A stretch of 64,000 nt of DNA from Rhizomys pruinosus (Eukaryota; Chordata; Mammalia; Rodentia; Spalacidae): positions 6,686,174-6,750,173 of the forward strand of contig VZQC01006589.1 in assembly GCA_009823505.1 (NCBI GenBank), written 5' to 3'. The notes under the pieces were generated by a model, which saw only the letters and a program-made list of their open reading frames with translations, did not search any database and had not been told where the DNA came from. Positions 1-12,185 of this stretch are shown here, in pieces. The stretch's first letter is position 1, and the number at the start of each line of letters is the position of its first letter. The translations under genes were made by a program, and so were the position numbers.

Positions 1-265
1 TCCCCTCTTTACCCTGGAGAACATCCTCTATTGTTAAGGCCTACTGAATCTAATTTATGCCCCCCAAATACTATTGGGTATGGATCCATCCCCATTAGCC
101 TGGTCAACCCGCCCAGAATCATGCCCTTGAAGAAAACCCACTTTCCCTCTTCCAGTAGCTATCGACTGCTGGTAGATCCTGAGCAAGAGCTGGGGTTTAG
201 GCCCCTTCTCCCTTGTTCTTCTGGCATTCTGTCTGGCTTGAGCTTGCACAGGTGTTGGTACATGC
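1..265 (-). mobile_element. LINE-1 3'UTR fragment (Lx-like)
   Basis: The window opens inside an L1 3'UTR read backwards. The order of blocks (a sequence resembling the end of the rodent L1 3'UTR near 40-120, a pyrimidine-rich stretch near 140-160, and the reverse complement of 'gcaagctcaagccagac' near 230-250) matches the rodent Lx-type 3'UTR as I know it. The same blocks recur in opposite orientation at 37795-38345. No ORF2 is present. The open frames here are incidental. The left edge lies outside the window. Confidence 0.65.
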
Positions 266-460
266 ACTAGACCTGCAGGAGAAGGGGTTCACCCATTTCC
301 CATTATGCATAGAGGAGGGGACAAGTGCAAGTGGCAGTTGGTGATTCCTGGAGGGTCACTCTTTTCAGTAGTTGAGCTTGGTCATGCTCCAGGAAATGGA
401 ATCCCACCCTTGATTATGCAAGCAGCCCTATTAAACTCAGTCACACATAGACACGACACC

Positions 461-498
461 ATACACACACCACACACACACACACACATACACCCCAC
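461..498. repeat. (CA)n microsatellite, interrupted
   Basis: CA dinucleotide run with ACC/ATA interruptions, followed by a short CCACTACC-rich stretch. No SINE body is recognisable next to it. Confidence 0.9.
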
Positions 499-2601
499 TA
501 CCACCACACAACTACATCCCCAAACAGATATTTCACTGATATGCTGCTGCCTCCTATATCCACCAAACTGTTGATGTCCCTAAATCAACCCCACCTGGCA
601 CTTTGTTATTAATACGACCTGTGATATTATATAATGTACATGGATTGCCAAGTATAACATTCTCTATTGTTTACTGATAATATACTAAGTGCTGTTTATT
701 TACATTTGAGATCGAAAGACAATTATTTTATCTTGTCACCATGATATTCAGTGATGAGTTACTTAATCTTCTTTTAGCAGAGAAAGCTAAGTCTTAGCTA
801 ATCATTGACTGACATTCTGCATGTGCAGGCACAGCTGTGTAGCCAGCTCTTGCCTGGCTATTAGTTTGGAAATCTGGATAGTCTCAGGCCCTGGCCTCTT
901 TCATCACTATGTAAAGAAGTTTTTAGCCAAGCCTCACAGAGCTCCAGATGCCCATTTCCCCCCTTGCCCTGCAGCCGTGGACAGGCATACACTCAGATTG
1001 GAGTGTTTCATTTGCACAATCCATCAAAGACCTGCCAGCATTCATAGCATTCATTGAGCTACAAATACTCTGGCCTGTGTTCTCCTAATGCAGTCTTTCA
1101 GTTAAATCAAGCTGGGGATGTTCAAGGGAAGATAGAAGGCAGAAAGAAAGAGAAATTTATAGTCTTTCTGCCTCATTGCTCCATCCTGGATCAGACAGAT
1201 GTATCAGGATTTATTATTTCAAGGTCTGGTCTGATATTCTGAGAGCGTATGAGCTGGAAAGTGGGCAGATGGAGTAGATAGCTCAGAGAGCACTGGAGAA
1301 TCTTTATTGGAGATGGTTGGACCAGCATTCCTTATTTATAAACACATCTCCATATCACGGTTGGGCATTTTGAACTGCAAATCTTTATTCAATGACAGAA
1401 ATCTGCCATCCGTAAGAGATGGCTCAGCATTTATTTAGGACATGTCTACATTATAATTATACAGTCTGAAAGGAATCACTTATTCTTTTACTTTATTTAA
1501 CCAGTAGTTTAGTCAACACATAGACCAAGTGCATGCACCCAGACACGGTTGTTCTTGGTGACCACTGTACAGTTCCTCATATTCTGAGCATGATTATTCC
1601 ATGGGGTCCAGTCAGCCAATGCAAATAAATTCAGTGTAAGATTTGGTAAAATTAATTGAACAACATCTTTATGAGTCCTGGTTCATTAGGATTTTATATT
1701 CAGAAGCTTCATATTTAAATTAGCTACCTTTAGAAAGATCTAGGCTTCAATGTGTCCACACCAAAACAAGTAAGTACAATCATTCCTAATCTCCATAATA
1801 TTGAAACGTTTCATGGCCATTTGAATTCTCCTGTGAACTGTAGGAACCTTATAAACCTTTACTATTAAACTCACAGGTCTGCATGCAACCAGCATTCTAC
1901 CATATGATTTTCACACACCTCTAAGAACATGTAGGAACTTTTTATTCATGGAGAGATAAATATTTACTTCTGCTTCTTAGAATATCCTACTTTCCCATAC
2001 CACTGGAAAAGCACACAGTGATTCTGAAGGTAAAGCAGTTCCTTCTGGGTACAGCTACATTACTTATGCATGATCACCACCCATAATTTATCTTTTCCAG
2101 GTATTTCGCATTTGGACACTAATTTGTTTTTTGCAATCATTGTTTTAATTTTGTTTACTTTGGTAGTACATGTTGGTCTAGCAAGCCAAATGAGTATCCT
2201 ATGGATTTGGGAATCTTTGCAATTTGCTGAACCTTTAGTAGGTATTTTTGATGATGGACTTTTTTTTTTACATATTTACAAATAATGATATATTCTACAG
2301 CTTCTAATTAATTCTGTAATTGGCAAAAAAAATCTTATTTAAGCAGTCAGTTGGTCATTTAACATCAACCTATGTCATCTTACAACTCTTCTCATCAGTA
2401 ACAAGATAAAGTATCCAGAACTTTGAGGACATAAAATGTTGGATTGGAGCATAAACACAGTTAAGTATCAGTGAGTCACCTGGTTTCCATTCCAATAGGA
2501 TAAATTATTAGGGGTAAATCTTGAAAATCAGCTCTGCTAACATTACTTGACAACCCAATATCTACAAGATGGACCAACTATATAAATAGTGCTTTTTTAT
2601 T
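499..2601. other. Unassigned AT-rich unique sequence
   Basis: No gene, RNA or classifiable repeat recognised. Open frames at 821-1057, 1054-1242 and 2070-2285 are short, lack splice or family support and look accidental. Confidence 0.6.
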
Positions 2602-3000
2602 ATTAGTTCTTTATTGCCTTTTTGTATTTTATACATAACTTCTCAATCAGTGTTAATCTCATTTAACCCCCCTCTCCATTTGTGCCTCCCACCGCTCTCT
2701 CCCTGGAGCTCACACATTCCGTCATTTGCATCTGGGCCCATTTTGCCAAACTAATCTTCCCAGCCATTCCCAGTGCCAGTTCATCCTCTGAGCTCTACAC
2801 AGTCTATCCAGAGTCCCTCACTTAAAGAAGGCCAGTTCTGCCTCACCCAACCCTAATCAGCTTCCAACATTTCTTCAGCTAAGATTAGGTTCTGCTACTC
2901 ATTTCTGTAGTTCCATGCTGGGTTTTTGTCTGGCTGAGTTTTCATGGGTCTTGTGCATTCTGACGCCAATATTATAGGTTTATATGAGTAGGCTCTGAGG
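2602..3000 (-). mobile_element. LINE-1 3'UTR fragment, distal part (old)
   Basis: Starts with a T-rich stretch and a pyrimidine-rich block typical of the reversed end of a rodent L1 3'UTR. It continues through 'cttaaagaaggccagttctg' (about 2822-2841) and 'ccatgctgggtttttgtctg' (about 2913-2932). The latter block recurs at 47870-47890 in the same orientation. Diverged. Confidence 0.5.
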
Positions 3001-3584
3001 AGCTTGTGGGATTCATTTCCATTTGGACTTGCCATGTCCGCTAAAAGGGGAGGGGTGGGGCCACAGTGTGAGCTGAGTGGGCAGCACGGGGCTGAGTGAG
3101 GATCTGTTGGTCCTTTAATCATTCATGGCCATAATCCACATGATGTTCTTCCCTCCTAGAGCCAGGCTGTCAGCTTCATGAGGATACAAGCTGTCTCCCG
3201 CCTGCCTGCCGGGAGATAGCATTCCATTTCATTCATGCCAGCAGTGTGTTTATATGATAAAAGCTACTGTGCTCTGGGCAAGGATGTTGGGGCAGGTGGA
3301 AGGGAAGGGTGAGCCACCTTGGCTCCTACTGTTGAGCTGCAGAGCTCCTGTTTGTGCAACCGGTAAACTATATGGGCGACATTTTGCTCAATACCTCAAG
3401 GGAAAGGGAGGGGCCATCCGGTTCTGGAACTTTGCAGAGAAAGACAAGGCAGGAAAACACTGCAGTATCCCAACCTCACAGAGCTATAGATAACCCACAG
3501 AGACAACTGAATGCCCATAGATATATCAGATAACTCTTGGAGGTTCCTTGGGACAGGGTCTGCAGTTCCTTGCCTCGAGTTTCA
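3001..3584. other. Unassigned block interrupting an L1 3'UTR; possible L2 fragment
   Basis: Only a few tens of bases should separate the flanking L1 3'UTR pieces, but about 580 bp lie here. Positions 3150-3215 resemble the L2 3' end (a 'cagcttcatgagga'-type phrase). The 79-codon frame at 3254-3493 has no recognisable product. Confidence 0.35.
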
Positions 3585-3880
3585 TTCCTACAGTGCCACA
3601 CCTCCCTGGCTCTTGCAATCTTTTCTTCCCCTTTCTGAAATGTTCCCTGAGCCCTGGGTGAGTGTAGCTGAATATAGGCGACCTGTCCATGGACACACAT
3701 TATATTGACTCCTAATCTCCATGGTTTGGTAATTCATGACCTTTTGGGTTCCTGGCACCCTGTTGCATGAAGGAGCTTCCTTAATGAGAGCTAGGAGGTT
3801 AATTAGTGTCCTCTTCACCCTTTGTTCTGTGTTGTATGAGCCTTACTTAGTCACATAGGTTGCATTGAAGATTTGCCACT
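3585..3880 (-). mobile_element. LINE-1 3'UTR fragment, proximal part (old)
   Basis: Contains 'cctggctcttgcaatctttt' near 3606-3625, followed by a 'ccctgagccctgggtg' block and an 'aaggagcttccttaatgag' block near 3770-3790. These lie in the reversed order expected for the rodent L1 3'UTR. The first block also occurs at 47990-48010. Confidence 0.5.
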
Positions 3881-4825
3881 TAGGCGTGGGGAATTCACAG
3901 AAAGTATCTGTGTGTGTTCAGTTGTAGGACTCTGTAATATTCTTCATGTGGTGCAAAAGAAGCTCCTTTATTGAGTGGTTTCTGGGATATTTGTCTCCCT
4001 GGACATTTCTGCCTGCCTGGGAGTGTCTGCAGCTGTCCCCAGTGTGGGAATGAGCTTCCACACTGCACCATCTCCCAACCTAGCTTGGGATCATCTGAAC
4101 CCCTCTTTCTGCTCTTGGGTTAGACGTCTCTGCCCTTGAGCACAGATCCAGATATTTTTCAGCCTGTCTGTGAGTACCTGAAGCCTCCATAGGGTGATTG
4201 AGCCTGGTTGTTTCCAGCCTGCTTGCATAAATTGTGCTTTTCACATCAAACACGGCATATAAGTTGTTTCCAAGCTCCATTTCTCCATTCCTATTTTACC
4301 CTGTATTTGAAATGCAGTGTGGGGAGCAAGGTATACTCCTCCCATTGTTGAATTTTTGTGAACGTAAACTGTGTTATTCCTGACCATATTAGAAAGGAAA
4401 TGCATAGGAGTCCTGTAGAGTAATAGCTTCTTCACTTATGCTAGTGAATGGGAAGAACACACCAGGATAGAGGCGTTCGTTCCTTTAGCAAACCTGCATC
4501 ACTTGGATCCTCTTATGAAGGATACCACCTGGCTTGAACACCATCTCTTTTTAAACACCCATAATCTAGTGGGTGAAGTAGTTACATCTTCTAAAACTAA
4601 AACTCCAGAATGAGAAACAATAAGGCACTGTAAAAACAAGAATGTTAATTTGCCCAATTAAATCCCATGTGGAGATTGAATCCCGTGACTAACTGATTAG
4701 GAGCAAAAGTGAAAAATCATATTCATCAGATGTTTTAGAAGTTCCCATTCGGTTCCAGCTCACATCCTATTTATTCTCTTCCTCTTCATAAAATTTCCAT
4801 TTTTTGTCCTTCTTTCCCAACATAT
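3881..4825. other. Unassigned unique sequence
   Basis: No recognisable gene or repeat. Minus-strand open frames of 64-66 codons (4080-4435) have no family signature. Confidence 0.55.
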
Positions 4826-5313
4826 TGTTAGGTTTATTCGAACCCAAGTCTGAAAATCCCCGCACCGACAAAGGAACAGCAAAGAATGCAATATGCAAAC
4901 GGGCGTTTATTGAGAGGCTGGCTAGCCAGGGTCAAGCCTCCTTTCTGATGCACAGGTCAGGATAAGCTAGGCAAGACCCTGAACAAAAGAGTCGGGTTAC
5001 ATTTATAGGTCCTTCAGGTCTTTGTCCTGGAGCCCACGTTTTTTTTGGCCAATCATTTTGTATTAGCACATACAATTGTAACCTATCAATTTAGACATGC
5101 CTTACCTATTATCCAATGGGCTTAACAATTAACATTGCATAGTTCCCACTCAAGCAGTGAAACCTTCCAACTGTCACGTAGATAACAGCTTTGAACATTT
5201 GCTTGTGGGCAGGGTTTAGTAAGCCATGAGTAAGCTACTTTGGGTTGTAATTTGAAACTTTATTCCTGACGGCCTGGTTTCTCTCGGCACGTCCATTGGG
5301 GTCTGTCCTTACA
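4826..5313 (-). mobile_element. ERV class II-type LTR (solo)
   Basis: Bounded by TGTTA and TTACA. Read on the minus strand it has a promoter-like order: a CCAAT-type GATTGG near 5050, a TATAAA at 5002-5007 and AATAAA at 4906-4911. A second AATAAA lies near the 3' end (about 4833-4838). This spacing of U3, R and U5 is typical of ERVK-type LTRs. No internal retroviral sequence or second LTR adjoins. I do not see a clear TSD. Class assignment is inferred from motif order only. Confidence 0.55.
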
Positions 5314-6181
5314 AGATTACCTTATCTTTCAAAATAGAGGACATATTTTCCACCATAAGCATAATTCAATATCTGAAACACAGGATCTACCATTCTGTAG
5401 AAACAGTGATTCAACATGAGGAAGGGGAGGCAGGATTGTCCGCTCAGAGAAGAACCTAACCACTGAATAGAGAAGAATTTTGTTAAAGTGATGAAATGCA
5501 GATAGAGATAAAAACTTGACCTGAGAAAGACTGTCAGGGAGAGAGACGGGACAGTGCTTTCGGAGAAAGGCAATTAATGCCAGAGAGAACCAGCAACTGT
5601 CAGTCTCTCAAAGTGAGAGGATAAGATCTCAAGAATAGAGTTGTTCCCTCTGGTGCTTCTGTTCACCAAGAAAGTCTTTAAATGCCTGCTGGCTTTTACT
5701 TTCAAGACCCGAAATTCCTTAAACTGAGAGAATAAAGGTCGTGTCTCTCCTGCGTTCTGCCCTCTCTTTTCTGGTCTCCATTCTAAAGTGGTGCACTTTG
5801 CACAAAGCCCCGTTTGCTCTGTTTGAGGTTAGTTTTATTTTATAGTTTTTGAGATAGATGTGGTTATTTGGTTGGATAACCAGCAATATAAAGTGGAGGC
5901 AGAGCCACCACATATAACAAAATAAAAATGCAAATCAGAGTTTAAAATCAACAGTGCTCAAAACCAAATAAGTTTCTGATTATGTTTGGGCTACAGAGCA
6001 CTAAAGCTAAGACACCAGAAAGATTGCAAATTATTGAGAAATTTGAACTATCGAGAAATGCAAATGAAGGGAGATGAAAAGCAAAGAATGCCCTCCTCTC
6101 CAGACCATGAACCTTCCACTCTTCCTGACTGCATTTTGTCTCATTCAGTTTCCCCAAAGGACATGAATGCTGGTGACTGAC
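5314..6181. other. Unassigned unique sequence
   Basis: No recognisable gene or repeat; short open frames only. Confidence 0.55.
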
Positions 6182-6510
6182 AACTTCCAAACTGCTGCAA
6201 TCTAGAGTCCTCTGGAAGATGAGCATGCCTATGGAGTAATCTTGATTGCATTCATTGACAGGGGAAGGCTAATCTTGATTATGTGCAGGACCACTCCCTA
6301 GGCAGGGGCGATTAGATTGTAGAAATCAGAGACAACTGTCTGAACAGTAGCCACAGGTGCTTGCCCCCGGTGGTATTTCCTGATTGTAAATGGAATGAGA
6401 CTGGCTGCTTCAAGATCTTGCTGCCTTGACCTCTCTGCAGCAATCATTGTATGTGTGTTCTGCACTAAAATAAACCTCCTCTCCTTGGGTTTCACTGACT
6501 GTTTACTTCT
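6182..6510 (+). mobile_element. Probable MaLR/ERVL LTR fragment
   Basis: Contains a 'cttgattgcattcattgaca' block and ends with 'actaaaataaacctcctctc', resembling the polyadenylation end of rodent MaLR/ERVL LTRs. Strongly diverged; edges uncertain. Confidence 0.35.
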
Positions 6511-9278
6511 CCCTTCTATTGCATGGGTTAGAGTATTTTATCAGAGAACCAGGGAAGACATCCTGCTAGCTCCTCCCTGGCTTATCTTTCCATGTAACTC
6601 ACGTTTATCTGGAAACTACTTAGTTCACACTACCATCCCCAAGCATAACTTCTTTCAGTTTTCACGAGCAACCCTAGACATCAACACTCCTGAGGATGCA
6701 GCCTTCCTTACCAGGACATAGCTTCAACACCCAGCATCCAGTATTCATACTAGCTGTGTTCTCCAGCATGTCCTGCATATCTGACTAGCATCAAAGAAGA
6801 GTGGAGTTCTCTGCATTTGAAGAAGAAGTTCAGTGCTTGTATGTCCATCCTTGGGAAGTCAGAGTAGCTGTATAGTGGGGATATGCTTCTCTTGGCAATA
6901 AAAGGCTCTTCTAAATTATAGCTCCTGATGGTACTTTTGGGAAATTAGAAGCACAATTTATGAGCACAGGAGTCCCAGATATCCAGTTACAGAGCTACCT
7001 TTGGTTACAAGAAAGCACACCACACTGCTGGATATTCCCCACCACACTCTGTAGACAAGGTGAATTTGACCATTTTAAGGGTTACAGATTTACTCTGTGA
7101 TGCTTAAGACTATGATGCCAAGATATTAGAAGCACTTTGAAAGCAGGATCTTTAAGTAAGCTTAATCGTATGCCCTGTATGAAACTATCTTCTCTCCTCC
7201 ATGAAAACCATGTTAAGTCTCAATGCCTGCTGGCCTGGTGTTTAAAACTTAATGCATTTAATATTGTCATGGGAAATCTTTACTTTGTATATAAATAGCT
7301 GTGCTGTGTATATGTAGAAGTGTATGTATATGCATTTATATTTACCTTCTCTAAAGCATACCATACTAGAAAATTTGTGGGTTTAGGATCCGGATCTCTT
7401 TAAGTAAATGCGGAAATCTATTTGGGCATACACTCTTGGCTTCTCACATGAAAATTTCACTGTCCACACTGTGTGCCCTCTATGATCGCCCTTCTCTTGC
7501 TGCTGTGAATCTGACTGAGCAGTGTTGTCTAAACAGCATTTCTACAGGCAGAGACCCAGTTATTACATTGAAACACAATTTTCTGATCTTCTTTGAATTG
7601 CAAGCAATAGCCTTATGTGGAAAATTAGTAAGGCCATTAAAATACAAGTAACAACTACCTATTCCTTTTCTACAACCATTTCTGATCAAAACTGGATGAA
7701 GACTTTAAAGTTTTACTTTAGATAATGAGGTTTCATACTTTCAGTGACTCTAGATACTAGAGTATTATTAGGAAGTAGAGGGAGGAAAAACATTCCCTTC
7801 AAACTTCTTACCTAGTATCCTAGATGCCAGGAACAAAATGTACAAGAGAAAGAAGATGGCTGTGCTATTTTTCAACTGGGTTGTGTAATTTGGAGATTAT
7901 ATATATTTCTATTTACCACAAAGTCATTGCTAATCTGGCAGAGTGGAAGGTGATTTTGAATCCATTTTAATTTGAATTTTAAAACAATGGGTGATCATAT
8001 TTTGACCTAATAAGTTTTTTTAAGGTTATTTTCTATGGGTAGGGGTATAAAGTGACAGTATTTATTGAAACCATTTACTTTTTAAATTTTACTAAGAATC
8101 AAAACAAACAAATATGTCTACCAGCAAGAGAACCTTTAGACAATTTCTAGCTTTTAAACTAGATAACAAATGATTGTGCAGCCATTAGAATCATGAGTAT
8201 GATGGTAATGAACTCATTACCTGAAGATCATATAACACATTGAATGCATGGTTTCTTTAATATGTGGATCTTTCTAGAGCAAACATGAAAGCACTCCAGT
8301 CCAACAGTGCTTGAGAAATGGACATGTGTCCCCATGTAAGTGTTCTGTGTGTGTATGTAAATTATATACAACAAACACTGCATATGAAGGAAGGAGGAGA
8401 ACCATTAAGATCAGCTCTTGTGTTCAGAGGCATCTGTAGTAAGCAAGATAAGTTGGAAATGTAGTTGAATACATCATACTCAGCATCTCTATGACATTTC
8501 CTGTTTTCCCAAGGGTTCTAAGTTCCACAGACCCCATTTACTTATCTCTTACCAAATGAGGAAGAGCAATGGAATCAGTTCCATGCTGTTTCCCTACATG
8601 GAATTTTTATATGGAAGTGAAGACAAATGACTTGCAATGGTGATTCTTTCCCCTCAGCTAAGTATGCTAATCTTTCAGAAGCAAGGTTTGACACCTGCAC
8701 AACGGGAGTGGTATTCTGTTTCCATTATGGTTGAGTGTGGAAAGGAAATCCACTCTGGACTTTCATCAGGAAGTTACTCAACACAGAGAACCGGCCTTGA
8801 AATGGTGGCTTATAGCTTAATTTTCAGAAATAATTCCTACAACCATGCAGTAGCAACTGACTGCAGCCCTTCTGGGGAGTTGCTGCTAGGATCACACCGT
8901 GTGGTCCAGTGAGATGTGATCACTGAAATCCCTTCTTCGAGGTCTCCCTCCAGCTAGGTAGGAGAAGGGACACAGTGGTGACTAGACATGGAGAATCTTA
9001 GATTTCTGTACTTTTTCTTGGCATTAAATATTATGTTGAAATGTAATTTTTGCCTGATAATTAGTCATTGAATACCACAAAATAATGTTTAATTGCCAGA
9101 ACTTATTTTATGCCCATAAAGCAGGTTAAAGATAGTTCATGAGATAAAATTTCAACCTTTTTTACTTTCCCCATCTATAATGTAGGTCAAAATAAAAGCA
9201 AATGCAACAAATGTATTGACAGTGTCTACCATTTTAGCTCCTCTATGAGCAAATATGTATGTAATGATTCAACACATA
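6511..9278. other. Unassigned AT-rich unique sequence
   Basis: About 2.8 kb with no recognisable gene or young repeat. The 91-codon frame at 8637-8912 and the opposed pair at 7436-7689 have no homology that I recognise. Confidence 0.55.
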
Positions 9279-9283
9279 CCTGT

Positions 9284-9758
9284 TGTGATGGTTAATACTG
9301 GGTGTCAACTTGACTAGACTAAGGATGAACAAATAAGAGAAAAAGGATCTTCAGATTGGACCACCTCAACCCGGATGGCCCACCCCAAATGTGGGCGTTA
9401 CCTTCTGCCAGCAGGCAGTATTAAAGGCCACGGCAGAGGGAGCTGGACCCTTTTTTCCTGTGGCTTGCCTCTCTCTCACTGGTGAGTTTGTCTTGCTGCT
9501 GTGTTCAACCCTTCGGATCCCAGCGTGTACTGAGACTGGCAGATCTCCTGGAATCCATCAGGCCTTCAGCACCAGATTAGGACTACTGAGACATCCAGCC
9601 TTGCGGATTGAGCAGTTCCCTGGATTCTCAGACTCTCCAGTGGGGCGTGGCTACTGTTGGACTACTTGAGCTCTGTCACATGAGCAAATCAATAAATTGT
9701 ATATAGCAATATATTCATCCTGTTGCTTCTGTTTCGTTAAAGAACCCTAACTAATACA
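9284..9758 (+). mobile_element. Solo ERVL-type LTR with 5-bp TSD
   Basis: A 475-bp unit beginning TGTGATGGTTAAT and ending ACTAATACA, the terminal signature of MLT2/ERVL-type LTRs. It is flanked by a perfect 5-bp duplication CCTGT (9279-9283 and 9759-9763), the TSD length expected of ERVL integrase. AATAAA is at 9691-9696. No internal region or second LTR is present, so it is a solo LTR left by LTR-LTR recombination. The 92-codon frame at 9391-9669 lies inside the LTR and is not a gene. Confidence 0.8.
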
Positions 9759-9940
9759 CCTGTATATAGTACTTCCTAATAAGCATTTGTTTTCATTGTA
9801 AAATGTCAATTAGTTACCATTGTAGAGAAGGAGGGAATCCATAAATGGTGTTCCCAGAAGATAGAGTAAAATTCAGAGCAGCATGATCTTGAGAAAACTG
9901 AGAATGAGGCAAGTGTATGCTTTATTATGGAAGAAACTCA

Positions 9941-10086
9941 TTTTTTTTTTTTTTTGTCTTTCTGAGAAAGGGTCTCCCTGTAGCCCTGGATGGCCTGGAA
10001 CTGACTACGTAGACCAGGCTGGCCTTGAATTCACTGAGATCTGCCTGCCTCTGCCTCCCAAGTGCTAGGATTAAAGGCATGTGTGC
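9941..10086 (-). mobile_element. B1 SINE
   Basis: Reverse-complement B1: poly(T) (poly(A) tail on the minus strand), 'gggtctccctgtagccctgg', 'gtagaccaggctggccttga' and 'ctgcctctgcctcccaagtg', ending in the 'gattaaaggcatgtg' block. Slightly 5'-truncated. Confidence 0.92.
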
Positions 10087-10917
10087 ATGTATTTATTCAG
10101 TATTAGTCATTCATAGGAACTAGTTTCTGAAGTGTATGATGTTCAGTCACTGCTTAACATGTTCTTATGTTCTGCCAATGGTCTGATCATTAGATATGCT
10201 CATGGCTCTAGATCTAATAATTTAATGAGGTAGCCACGATTATGCATTTTGAAGGAAATATCAAACACTGACACCTAATGAAATCCTATCTCCAGTCACT
10301 GTATTGAGTTCCTAATGTCAGGGCCCTGAACCAAACATGTGCACTCAGGTATAAAGAGAACTGGCCCATTCATCACGACCCCTTGACAGCTGTAAGCACA
10401 TGTTCATCCAACCAGGAGCAGTTGCCATCACTTGGGGCTGAGGATGTGCACACCTACGAAACATCCTGGTGGATGGGGAGGACTATTTTCACTAGTAAAA
10501 TACATTTAATTTCCATCCTCTAGTTCAGTTTGGAACGTCTTCAAACCCTTGATTAAAGTTACTGTAATTTCATTAGTGAGATCACTCTAAACAGAGCCCA
10601 CAGCATTTCCCAATTAACAGATCAGCAGTAATCAGCAGCTAATTACTCCTGTGACTGCTGCCGATTCCCCTTAAGGTAGGGAATGAGTGGGATATGACAG
10701 GTTAAACCCCAGCCTGCTACAGAGCACAAGGGAACCAAAGACCGAATGGCAAAGGTGACCTGGGGAAGACAGAAGTGACAGAGACTGAATACAATGCTCA
10801 GCAGTGACTGGACCCAGGAAACTGTAGGGCCAAATTCCTATGTCCTGGTATGTGTATCACTTACTGTTTGGTGTTTGATGCTGGCTGGGTTACTGAATTT
10901 TCTGTCCCTCAGATATG
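10087..10917. other. Unassigned unique sequence; possible conserved non-coding element
   Basis: No gene or repeat seen. Positions 10550-10680 are dense in TAATTA/AATTA-type homeodomain motifs and AGCAG/CTGCTG words and lack repeat signatures, which could indicate a conserved non-coding element. This is inference only. Confidence 0.35.
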
Positions 10918-11085
10918 TTTTTTTTTTTTTTTTTTTTTTTTTTTGGTCTTTTCGAGACAAGGTCTCCCTGTAGTCCACGCTGTCCTGGAACTCACTTGTA
11001 CCAGGCTAGCCTTGAACCACAAAAGATCCACCTGCCTCTGCCTCCTACATAGACTAGATTAAGGCGTGTGCCCCCACGCCCAGCC
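10918..11085 (-). mobile_element. B1 SINE, full length
   Basis: Poly(T) of more than 25 residues, then 'gagacaaggtctccctgtag' through 'ccccacgcccagcc', i.e. the complete 7SL-derived monomer in reverse. A few point changes. Confidence 0.93.
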
Positions 11086-11426
11086 AGAATTTTAATATCC
11101 TTAGAAAGCAGGAAGAGGGGTGGGTGTAGGGAATGGCTCATAGTCTGTTGTAATAAGAAAAAATTTAAGGGACTAGAAGTTCTTGTAATTTGCCTAGCAA
11201 ACTAGGATTATGAGTAAATCACTGTAAATGTTTTATTATTATCTGAATAATTCACACAATACTGGCTATCTGTGCTATTGTCATTTCCAATTGTAAGCAT
11301 GACATTTTCATTCAGAAATTGTTCATCAAATCCCTATGCTATATCAGTTTCGGAGATTAAGCAACCCCCCATCCATACCTTCATGTCTCCTGTGAGATGG
11401 CAACAGCCAACATAAGACACACAGAG

Positions 11427-11428
<2 letters not shown>

Positions 11429-11471
<43 letters not shown>
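11429..11471. repeat. Uninterrupted poly(T) tract, 43 nt
   Basis: Forty-three consecutive T after 'cacacagagtc'. The sequence to the right is not a SINE or L1 end I recognise, so the tract is either the tail of an unidentified minus-strand retroposed sequence or a mononucleotide expansion. Confidence 0.9.
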
Positions 11472-12079
11472 CCCAGAGAGATTATGGTATCTCACAGAGC
11501 CCCGGACTGGAGATTAGGGAAATTTGCTTGTAATATCCGCACAGCAACTTTCCAAAGGCTGGTGGTATATGAACTGGCAATGCCAGGTCATAAACAGAGC
11601 CCTGGATTCTAATGTCACCACTACTCAATAGTCTGTTTGTCTGTGATGATCTGTTGCAATGGGATATAAGCATAAGCACACAAAACACACAATGAAGTAG
11701 GAATTGGAATCCAACTCTCTTCATTAAATTCAACTCTTAATCTCCACTGGAGAAATGCTTTTATCAACATGTTACAGCATTCCCAGTTGGATTACAATTC
11801 ATGAAATTCAGGCTCATTTAAAATGGCATCATCAACTAATGGTTTGGTGAATGTTAAAAGGAAGTGTAGGCACTTAGATGCCTTTGGTCAGCCTTTGGGA
11901 ATGCAGCAGCCTAAGCCTCATGCAAATTAACTGAACCAAAGTCAGTGAGAAAGTGGAAAGCCTCCGGCTCCCTGTCATTTACATTTAGGAATTGCATCCC
12001 CTTATGTAGAAACGACTACATGCAAGTCACTAGACCACGTTCTTGGAAATGAATCTCCACAATTTCTTCAAGTATATAA
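11472..12079. other. Unassigned unique sequence
   Basis: No recognisable repeat. It could be the body of a minus-strand retrocopy whose tail is the adjacent poly(T), but I recognise no transcript and no matching direct repeat on the far side. Confidence 0.45.
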
Positions 12080-12185
12080 TATCACCTTTATTTTGCTGAT
12101 TGAGGAAATTGGTTCAAAGCAGTTAGTAATTTGGTAAAAGTCACACAGAAAGGAAATAGGTGACCCAGGATTAAAATCAGAAATA
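12080..12185 (-). mobile_element. MIR SINE (ancient)
   Basis: Reversed MIR core: 'gattgaggaaattggttcaa', then 'gtcacacagaaagg' and 'gtgacccaggattaaaatc'. This matches the MIR 'gaggaaactgaggctcaga … gtcacacagctag … gggatttgaaccc' order. Very diverged, as expected for a mammal-wide SINE. Confidence 0.65.

Noticed and set aside
6395..6721. 108-codon plus ORF
   Set aside because: Begins in a probable LTR end and shows no protein features.
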